A model generated the notes under the pieces. That model was not told the origin of the DNA, made no database searches, and saw only the letters and a list, made by a program, of their open reading frames with translations. The translations under genes were made by a program, and so were the position numbers. This document shows positions 20,501-29,496 of a DNA stretch of 64,000 bases, one piece after another. Position 1 is the stretch's first letter; each line of letters opens with the position of its first letter. The DNA is from Bacteroidaceae bacterium (lineage in GTDB: Bacteria > Bacteroidota > Bacteroidia > Bacteroidales > Bacteroidaceae), in contig JAGAQY010000024.1 in NCBI GenBank assembly GCA_017622495.1, positions 62,001-126,000 of the forward strand. The letters run 5' to 3'.

Positions 20501-21659
20501 CTCCATCATACAGTGCATTGGTTATGCGCTTTACAGGCGAGAAAGCACCGTTGCTGTAGCTGATGCCTTGGATGTCGAGGTCTACTGTGCCCTCGGCACT
20601 TATGGTGAAGAGGTTGTAGTCGCCTGGTATCTCCCTAAGGGCAATGCGGTCGAGGTGGACGATGCCGCTGCCGCCATGGCATACAAATGCGATGTAGCTT
20701 TCGCTCTGCTCGGTAGCCGTAAATTCATAGTGATAGGTTTGTATGGTCTGTTTGGCCGAGGGGGCGGTCCATGTCTCATACAGGTTGTCCCATGTTTCCT
20801 TGGCTGAGCCTACGGCCACGGCATAGGTCTTGCCTAAATCGTTGGTGTGGCTGAGGACTTGGAATGAGAGTTCGTACTTTCTTCCAGCTTTCAAGGGACT
20901 ACTCAACTGCTGATAGATGTAGCTGCCGTTGGTAGCTGTGAATCCTCCAGACCCGTCTTGACGGAACATGAGTGCTGAGCTTCCCTCGCGTCCATTGGCA
21001 TAGGTGGCATTGTCTTTGTTGCAACGCACACCGCTTGTCTGCTCGCTTGTGGCATTGGCATGGGCGATTTCCCATTCTGCGGGCCAGTAACGATAGTCGT
21101 TTGCATCGCTCTTGACCACGACGCCCTCGGTCTCGAATCCGGGGTTGCGTATGAGGTTGCGCTCATCGTAGATGCCGGTATGGCTTGTGGCATTGTCTTC
21201 GTCGCCGTAGAATCCTGCATCGGGAAGCATGGGGAAGGATAGGGCGGTATGTGTCCCGAGCAGTGTGGTGTCGGCATAGACGTGCAGCCAGCTCTCTTTG
21301 AGGGCGATGCGGTATGTATGCGCTTTCTCAGTGCCTGCTATGGGGTATGATGCCATCTCCTCCTCCGTATTGAGGTCTACGAAACGGAACAGGTTAGGGG
21401 TGAGGTTGGCTATGAATCCACAGCCGGCGTTGTTGGCGGCGGTCATTTGCAGTGTGCCACTGCGCATAAGTACTCCGAGGTCGACGGTGAAGTCGCTTGT
21501 AGGCATGAATGTGCCTTGTGTGTCTACCACGCCTGCGTTGCTGACGTGCTGTTGATTGCTGAGCGTATGGCCGAGCTGTGCCTTGTAGGGCATTGTCTGG
21601 GCTGTGGCGTGCAGAGCTGTGGCGGTGAGGAGCAGCAATAGCTTGATGGCTTTGGGCAT
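17592..21659 (-). CDS. Secreted multidomain GH128-type glycosidase (probable endo-beta-1,3-glucanase), 1355 aa
   Basis: A signal peptide ends near residue 21 (ATAQ). The domains in order are: a laminin-G-like region (about 30-140); a carbohydrate-binding-like beta sandwich (165-345, starting NLIRNPGFETEG); a ricin-B-like region (385-520, with YYRLRHKASGKYLAAS); a helical FIVAR-like stretch (530-610); a second laminin-G-like region (615-720); a cap-like beta domain (760-925); and the catalytic core (930-1180). The core fits the Glyco_hydro_cc/GH128 fold: LGYNEPE gives the probable acid/base Glu1004 and IWITEMENGASW the probable nucleophile Glu1101. A fibronectin-like domain and a sorting-like C-terminal domain (VTIYTTDGKRVW, LPQGTYLVDKKK) follow. 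GH128 enzymes are known to act on beta-1,3-glucan. The cap and core are homologous to the 933-aa protein at 29497-32298. A TTTG/TAnnTTTG promoter lies about 120 bp upstream. Confidence 0.82.
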   Translation of the reverse strand: MPKAIKLLLLLTATALHATAQTMPYKAQLGHTLSNQQHVSNAGVVDTQGTFMPTSDFTVDLGVLMRSGTLQMTAANNAGCGFIANLTPNLFRFVDLNTEEEMASYPIAGTEKAHTYRIALKESWLHVYADTTLLGTHTALSFPMLPDAGFYGDEDNATSHTGIYDERNLIRNPGFETEGVVVKSDANDYRYWPAEWEIAHANATSEQTSGVRCNKDNATYANGREGSSALMFRQDGSGGFTATNGSYIYQQLSSPLKAGRKYELSFQVLSHTNDLGKTYAVAVGSAKETWDNLYETWTAPSAKQTIQTYHYEFTATEQSESYIAFVCHGGSGIVHLDRIALREIPGDYNLFTISAEGTVDLDIQGISYSNGAFSPVKRITNALYDGGEYYLYNTYYNRLLGLNTSNVPALAATNADASNAAYTWCAESSNKEGYYRLRHKASGKYLAASTANTWSMTLNDAQATNNTDLWAITEGLEGTITSLYSGKVLGADKDQEANEYIGVYYDKSKGELSTWQLVEAQFPLNDSRLALYANKLQEAITLGEQIISSGIYGIAATTNLSICLEKAKEVLAQATINDINTIVETTAEVEKAINTCKESTAEDSKNIRVWATYDSNGISLDDNYTLSLDSVTFANDSTAYILIRNRNKQGALIGINRTSISVGGQDIYTLPQGAERHNYRFMADNGTVKVYHNGILAGSAATYEVPALTVGGEKTEYTGLATQHLDSYIAEVISVSKALAPGQYDGNKYNKVKRQLAMAHHCDLYLTAAADYYLLNEASTMVESTLHIENQDCWVILPHTRPSATISALTDIATIKGLKPQSDKNYRAAIYLDGTAVIPYPSDIRPFTLYSGELYSGDATSYATGKHNNLGDKANTMQSFILKRGYMATLAANADGSGYSRVYVADHEDLMVPVAPEALNRRVSSIVVKPWQYVSKKGWGNTAGNSTINKETESIRANWFYTWSADRNNTTDLEYVPIKQHLWWPGWAQINALENCTHVLGYNEPEHSEQHGSAQCSCGGAISEWSAFTHHTEFFESGMRIGSPSPTDAGWLKNYVQYCHNYAYRCDFVVTHSYWKEDIATWKKRLEDIHNATGRPIWITEMENGASWDKPSETNVNDAAKKYQQIFDLLESLDYVERYVPYNNDLWYNRMIYEDGWPTPAGFIYRDYPSSFAYKAEVQYIPDWWKPSLQDVTLKVIHDASRNMLDFTIENPNGDVTDALVVEYSYDGENWDIAYEEKARWKFDGTEYTLNTDAAAFKDGTIHFRLHVTTLLGEDTYSKVHTLTLDTSGIATTTWSGLQITQGKGYIFITVPEPQNVTIYTTDGKRVWQSVIEETQHITLPQGTYLVDKKKFYIP

Positions 21660-21709
21660 GGTGGTGTGGCTTTATGGTTGTTCTCTTGGGGGCTTAGGTG
21701 ACGCTATTT

Positions 21710-21769
21710 CTAGTGGCCTAGGAGGTTCTAGGATATTCTAGGTGTCCCTAAGTTTATCTAGATTACTAG
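21710..21769. repeat. CTAG-centred 10-bp-period array in the 5' leader of the GH128 gene
   Basis: CTAG occurs at 21710, 21718, 21728, 21738, 21758 and 21766, with CTAA at 21748, giving steps of 8, 10, 10, 10, 10 and 8 bp. CTAG is a rare tetramer in many bacterial genomes. The array lies between the promoter (21780-21810) and the ATG at 21659, so it should be transcribed as part of the leader. Confidence 0.85.
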
Positions 21770-21779
21770 ATAAATCTTG

Positions 21780-21810
21780 CAAATGTAATGATATTTCTTT
21801 GATTGGCAAA
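21780..21810 (-). promoter_or_regulatory. Promoter for the GH128-DUF6057-TolB group
   Basis: On the minus strand TTTG (21807-21810), a 19-bp spacer and TACATTTG (21780-21787) match the Bacteroidetes -33/-7 consensus. The leader to the ATG is about 115 nt and holds the CTAG array. Confidence 0.75.
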
Positions 21811-21838
21811 GCGGTACTCCTAAAATATACGCATAAGA

Positions 21839-21868
21839 AAGCGGGGCCGCAAGAATGCAGCCCCGCTT
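21839..21868 (-). terminator. Rho-independent terminator of the CBM-rich protein gene
   Basis: A perfect 9-bp stem, AAGCGGGGC with GCCCCGCTT, encloses a 12-nt loop. On the minus strand it is followed by TCTTAT, a short U-containing tail. It lies 25 bp after the stop codon at 21893. Confidence 0.7.
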
Positions 21869-21892
21869 GATGCTATGAATCGGGTTGTGTGA

Positions 21893-24800
21893 TTACTTCA
21901 CGAATACCTTCTTCACCTCGATAGTACCGTTGCTGTAAACGGTCTTCACGATGTTCACGCCCTTGCCGGGGAGTGCCAAGCGACGTCCGTCGATAGCGTA
22001 GTATACAGTCTCCTTCACGGTAGCTGCAACGTTCTCGATACCGTTCTCGATAGTCCAGTTGCTGTTGTCACTTACTGCGGTGAGTGTGAGTGACCAGTCG
22101 TCAACTGAGAACCACTGACCTTCGAAGCCAGCCTTCTTGGTTACGGTAGAGTCGGTAGTAACACCGATTACCATCTCGTGGTTGGTAACCTCGATGCCTT
22201 CGATGGTAGCCCATGTCCAGCCGAAGCCCTTACCGTCGTTGGCGTTGTGGATAGCATCGTCGTAGGCTTCGCTTGCTTCCCACTTGCTCTGCTCAGCCTG
22301 CCAGATGCCACCGAGGCTGTCGCCGTAGTGTGCAATCTCCTGCCACTTGGTGTTGGCGCTGTTGGCCACCTGGAGCATTACGGTAGAGTCGTTCACCTCT
22401 TCGCTGGTGATAGCCTCGCCGAGTGCGAAGATGTATGCGCCAGTGTTGTTGGCACGTGTAGCCACCTTCACGCTGTATGTACCGTTAGGAATGTCGGTGA
22501 GTACCTGTGAAGCGCGGAAGTTGAGAGCCTTGGCTGTGCCGTTGTAAGAGTCCATGTAGCGGTTTGCTGCATCGGCACCCCAGTGCTGTGAGGCGTTGGT
22601 GTCGGTGTTGCCTGTACCCTTGTTGACGAGCCATCCTGCAGCATCGCTGTCGAAGGTGGGGTTCACGATGAGTGCAGTAACGTCGTCACCAGCCTTGGCA
22701 TTCATGTATGCGCTCTTGGCGAGGAGGTCGGCCCAGCTCTGGAGCTTAGCTTTGAGATCCTCTACGTTGGCCTTCACCTGGAACTCAGCCAAGAGGTCGG
22801 CCTTCTGGAGGGCGATGTAAGCCTTGAGGTCGTTGATGATGTACTGTGCATAGCCAGCGCCTCTGTCGGTAAGCATGTAACCTACTTCCTCGAGGTAGTT
22901 GGTGTAGTCGTTGTATGCGTTGAGCTTTTCGGTGATAGCTGCGAGGGCAGCAGTTGTGGTAGTGTCGGCAGCTATGATGGCGTCAGCGAAAGCTAATGCA
23001 GCAGCGAGTACTTCTACTGCATCGTCTGTGCCATAAGCGGCAGCATTGTCTACAGCGGTCTGGAAAGCACCCTTCAAGAATGCGTCATAGTCGGTAGCAG
23101 CCTTCTTGGCGGTCTTGATGGGCTCGATGAGGAGTGCAGCAGCCTCGCCGTTTGATGTAGCGCTCAGTGCGATAGCCTCGTCGATCTTAGCCTGCAGCTT
23201 GGCAGCGTCGCCCTTAAGGAGGTTGGGTACGAGAGCCTGTGCCTCGGCAAGTGTAGCGTCGTAAGCTACCTTGAGGTCTTCGTCGCTGGCAGCACCGTAG
23301 TACTGGAGCTTGAAGTTGGTAGCCTGGAACCATCCCTGTGAAGCATCACCGAAGGTGCTTGATGTAGCACCGATGGTGAGTGTGCCGTCGATAACTACTA
23401 CGTAGCCAGTCTGGAGAGTAGTCCACTCGTAGCTGTCCCAGCCCTCATTCTCGAGGTTGGGTGATACAGAGGTGTTGATACCTGTTACATAGAGGTGCTG
23501 GTCAGTCGCGTAGCCGCTCTGTGTGATCATCTCAGCGCTGATGCTGTAGAGGCCGTTGGGCAGGCCAGTGAGTACCTGATGGAGGTCGAGAGAGGTGATG
23601 TGGTTACCCCAGAGGTTTACACCCTGACGCTTTTCACCGCCTTCCATTGTGGGTTGGCAACCGCCAATCCAGCAGTCGGTGCCACCACCGCTGTGAGTTA
23701 CGTTCCATACCCAGTCGCCCTTAGCCTCGAAGTTGGCGTTGGGGAGCAGGAAGGTGTAGTCGGCAGGAGTGTCCTTGCTGGCAGCCTGGCTCATGCGGTA
23801 GTCAGCGATACCCTGCTCGAGCTCTGCTATGATGGCGTAGAGCTCAGGATAGCCAGCCTCATCGTCTTCCATCTTAAGGAAATCTTCAATCTTGTTGATG
23901 AGTACGATGGCTGCGTCATAGCCGGGGTATGAAGTCTCTTCTACGAAGTTGGCAAACTCTGCCCAGTCATCGGTCAGCTTCTTAACGAGTGCTACAGAAT
24001 TCTTGGCAGCGGTGAATACAGAGTCGAGACGGATATAAGCAGCGCCCATCTCTTCTTCCTCAGTAACATCCTCGGCATTCATGGCCTCTTCTTCGAGGTT
24101 GTAGGCGATAGCGGGGAGCAGGAACTCGCTGTCATCGCCGCTTATCCAGCTGTAGATGTTGTTTGCAAGGTCGGAGATGTAGATACCTGCGTCGAAACCA
24201 GCATACTCGAGCTTCACGTTGTCGAAACCTATGTAGGTGAACTTGCAGTCCTTCTTGCCCAAGAAACCTACTACGATAGAGTCGGCTGATACCACACCTT
24301 CGATGGTGAATGTCTGGGGATAAGAAGCGTCGGCAGAAGCACCGTTAGAGGTGAGCTGGTCTGTTACCATGTTGAGCTCAGCACCGTTACAGTAGAGGAT
24401 AGCACCAGAAGCTTCTCTCTCATCAGCGGGCACAGAGGTGTCTACAGAGTGGTTCATAACAGCCTGTACGGTGAAACGATAGTAACCCAAGGGGAGGTTG
24501 TATACAGTCTGTTGTACACGGCTGTCAGCGCTTGGGGCATTCTGGATTTCGCATACGCGGCTGCTCTCACCGAAGTATTCAAGGAATCGTACGTTGATAC
24601 CATTGTTCACGTCCTCGTTCTCACGCTCCCATCCAGAGAGACCGTTGTCGAAGTTGGGGTTGGTGAGGTAACGGTTGGTAACGTCTACGGTGTATTCGTC
24701 GTTGGCGTTGGCCATGCGGAAGTCGAGGAGAGCCTCGTTGAGCTTGTGTACCATAGCGTTGAGCTCCTCAGCGGTGTACTCTTCGCCATCAACCAAGTCT

Positions 24801-25507
24801 TGTGCTTCCTTTACTACGGGGTCGAATGCGTCGAGGCCCTTAGCCTCGTCACCGAAGGTGTCGATCCACTCCTGGCAGTTTGCGAGGAGAGTTTCGAGCT
24901 CAGCGGGATCGGCTGCCTCAGAAACCTCGGCGAGGATGAAGGCGTCGAAACATACGCGGCCGCTCAACCAACGGGCGCAGAACTGGAGGTAGTCGTACTC
25001 AGCGGTGGTAACCACGATGTTCTGTGTCCATGCACAGTTGGCATCCTCGTAACCATACATGATGGTCTTGCTTTCATCGCCACGCGGAGTGTTTGTCTCA
25101 GAAGTTACGATGTAACCCTCTTTGGCTACGGCGTTGACGTCTGTGTTCAAACGTGCAAAGTAGCTGAATACATAAGTCTTACCTTTCTCGAGAGGCCATG
25201 CGGTACCGATAGAACCGTTGCCGCCCTTACCTGCGTTCTCGGTCAGACGGAGGTATGCGCCATCGTCTACACCGCCGTTAGAGTGCCAGTCTACGCCTGT
25301 GAGCGAACCGCCAGCACCGCCGACCCAACCTGTGGTGTTGTTGTCGAACGAGGGGTTCTCGATCAAGTTTTCGCCTACTACGGTGTACGTCTTCGATACA
25401 CCATCGGCGTTGGTGTACTCAAAGGTATCACCAGTTTTGAGCTGCTGTGCGTTCACGGCAAAGAGTCCTGCTGCGAAAAGCACAACTGAAGTCAAAATTT
25501 TCTTCAT
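21893..25507 (-). CDS. Secreted protein with four CBM-like beta-sandwich domains and no visible catalytic core, 1204 aa
   Basis: A signal peptide ends at about residue 21 (AVNAQ). Beta-sandwich domains of the carbohydrate-binding kind start with an N-P-x-F-D/E motif: domain 1 about 45-195 (NLIENPSFDNNTTGW), domain 2 about 275-435 (RYLTNPNFDNGLSGW), domain 3 about 595-735 (FLLPNANFEAKGDW) and domain 4 about 965-1145 (ALIVNPTFDSDAAGW). Helical FIVAR-like spacers rich in Ala and Leu separate them. The C-terminal 55 residues are a sorting-like domain (YYAIDGRRLALPGKG, then VKKVFVK). No glycosidase or lyase motif was found. It has its own TTTG/TAnnTTTG promoter and a terminator, and is divergent from the GH2 gene. 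A glucan-binding or cell-surface scaffold role is inference from its neighbours. Confidence 0.75.
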   Translation of the reverse strand: MKKILTSVVLFAAGLFAVNAQQLKTGDTFEYTNADGVSKTYTVVGENLIENPSFDNNTTGWVGGAGGSLTGVDWHSNGGVDDGAYLRLTENAGKGGNGSIGTAWPLEKGKTYVFSYFARLNTDVNAVAKEGYIVTSETNTPRGDESKTIMYGYEDANCAWTQNIVVTTAEYDYLQFCARWLSGRVCFDAFILAEVSEAADPAELETLLANCQEWIDTFGDEAKGLDAFDPVVKEAQDLVDGEEYTAEELNAMVHKLNEALLDFRMANANDEYTVDVTNRYLTNPNFDNGLSGWERENEDVNNGINVRFLEYFGESSRVCEIQNAPSADSRVQQTVYNLPLGYYRFTVQAVMNHSVDTSVPADEREASGAILYCNGAELNMVTDQLTSNGASADASYPQTFTIEGVVSADSIVVGFLGKKDCKFTYIGFDNVKLEYAGFDAGIYISDLANNIYSWISGDDSEFLLPAIAYNLEEEAMNAEDVTEEEEMGAAYIRLDSVFTAAKNSVALVKKLTDDWAEFANFVEETSYPGYDAAIVLINKIEDFLKMEDDEAGYPELYAIIAELEQGIADYRMSQAASKDTPADYTFLLPNANFEAKGDWVWNVTHSGGGTDCWIGGCQPTMEGGEKRQGVNLWGNHITSLDLHQVLTGLPNGLYSISAEMITQSGYATDQHLYVTGINTSVSPNLENEGWDSYEWTTLQTGYVVVIDGTLTIGATSSTFGDASQGWFQATNFKLQYYGAASDEDLKVAYDATLAEAQALVPNLLKGDAAKLQAKIDEAIALSATSNGEAAALLIEPIKTAKKAATDYDAFLKGAFQTAVDNAAAYGTDDAVEVLAAALAFADAIIAADTTTTAALAAITEKLNAYNDYTNYLEEVGYMLTDRGAGYAQYIINDLKAYIALQKADLLAEFQVKANVEDLKAKLQSWADLLAKSAYMNAKAGDDVTALIVNPTFDSDAAGWLVNKGTGNTDTNASQHWGADAANRYMDSYNGTAKALNFRASQVLTDIPNGTYSVKVATRANNTGAYIFALGEAITSEEVNDSTVMLQVANSANTKWQEIAHYGDSLGGIWQAEQSKWEASEAYDDAIHNANDGKGFGWTWATIEGIEVTNHEMVIGVTTDSTVTKKAGFEGQWFSVDDWSLTLTAVSDNSNWTIENGIENVAATVKETVYYAIDGRRLALPGKGVNIVKTVYSNGTIEVKKVFVK

Positions 25508-25602
25508 GATGCTTGTTTTTAGTTAATAAAATTGGTTGTTAATGATGTTGCGTTATAAAGTGTTTTCAGTTAATCTTTTTGCCTTTCATATGTAATACCG
25601 CG

Positions 25603-25635
25603 CAAAGATAATAAAAAATATTGAATATGTGCAAA
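25603..25635 (-). promoter_or_regulatory. Promoter of the CBM-rich protein gene
   Basis: On the minus strand TTTG (25632-25635), 21 bp, then TATCTTTG (25603-25610) fit the Bacteroidetes consensus well. The leader is about 95 nt to the ATG at 25507. Confidence 0.75.
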
Positions 25636-25759
25636 TAACTCGATAAATTTCCGTGGAATACGGTTATTTTAACGTTTGGTGTGTCGGGTGTTGCGGTTGT
25701 CGTTGCGATAGCGGTTTGTTCGCAGTCTTTTCGTCATGGAGGGCTGGCGTGGAAGACGC

Positions 25760-26026
25760 GTTGACGATTACGTTGACGGCAGGTACACGTCCTGTCAACG
25801 GTCAACAGTAAACAGTCAACAGTTAATTTGCTCTGTTGCCCCTTTTTGCTTTTCAACGGTCGCTTATAATAATAGGGCTTATTTATTTATTATATATACG
25901 TAGTATATCTAATAATAAATAAGAATTTTTATATATGAACATTTCGTGCCCTGGTATGTGTGCGCAATTAACTGTTGACTGTTTACTGTTGACGGGAGCG
26001 CATGTGTTGTCAACGTAATCGTCAAC
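25760..26026. repeat. Nested palindrome with heptamer arms in the 824-bp divergent gap
   Basis: Three inverted-repeat layers share one centre. The outer arms are exact 18-mers (25760-25777 and 26009-26026). The middle arms are exact 28-mers (25801-25828 and 25966-25993) built of 7-bp GTCAACA-type units. The inner AT-rich palindrome (25878-25923) is centred on TACGTA. The whole structure lies between the two divergent promoters. I see no gene in 25508-26331; the remaining sequence around the palindrome shows nothing else I can name. Confidence 0.9.
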
Positions 26027-26252
26027 GGTCGTGGAGCGCGCGGGATGTCCTATTTGTGATGGCGGTCGTAATGGGAGGGCGGAGTATGGAGCCTTCGGCA
26101 ATTTTTTTGCCTGAAATGTTTTGCTGATGAACCTGAGAAAAATATTTATCGCACCTGAGAAAACTGTTTGTCGCACCTGCGTAAATACCGGGGGGTGGCT
26201 GTGATAATCTCCCGTAACTTGCTAAGTTGGAAAAACTTTCGCGCGTGTATGT

Positions 26253-26283
26253 TGCGGGATTCATAATTTTGTTTTATCTTTGC
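26253..26283 (+). promoter_or_regulatory. Promoter of the GH2 gene
   Basis: TTG (26253-26255), a 20-bp spacer and TATCTTTG (26276-26283) fit the Bacteroidetes -33/-7 pattern. The ATG is 49 bp downstream. Confidence 0.7.
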
Positions 26284-26322
26284 CTTGATTAAGAAAAACC
26301 ACTATAAATCAATCCATATTAA

Positions 26323-29430
<3,108 letters not shown>

Positions 29431-29436
29431 TATAGT

Positions 29437-29480
29437 CTAGGGAGCCCTAGGATTTCCTAGGGTGTCCTAGGATTTTCTAA
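29437..29480. repeat. CTAGG 10-bp-period array between GH2 and GH128 genes
   Basis: CTAG occurs at 29437, 29447, 29457 and 29467, with CTAA at 29477: exactly 10 bp apart. Two unit types alternate (CTAGGGAGCC or CTAGGGTGTC, then CTAGGATTTC or CTAGGATTTT). The array starts 6 bp after the GH2 stop codon and ends 16 bp before the next ATG. Confidence 0.9.
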
Positions 29481-29496
29481 CAACAACTAAGAAACT

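Noticed and set aside
24449..25489. A 346-codon plus-strand frame opposite the CBM-rich protein gene
   Set aside because: Shadow frame: low-complexity Val/Cys/Tyr-rich translation, while the minus strand has a signal peptide and repeated domains.
25760..26026. Replication or plasmid origin, because of iteron-like GTCAACA units and an AT-rich core
   Set aside because: No dnaA, rep or parAB gene nearby and no DnaA-box cluster seen; an exact mirror arrangement fits a palindromic element better.
26022..26264. Small minus-strand open frames in the divergent gap overlapping the palindrome arm
   Set aside because: They run through inverted-repeat sequence, have no family motif and lie across the GH2 promoter.
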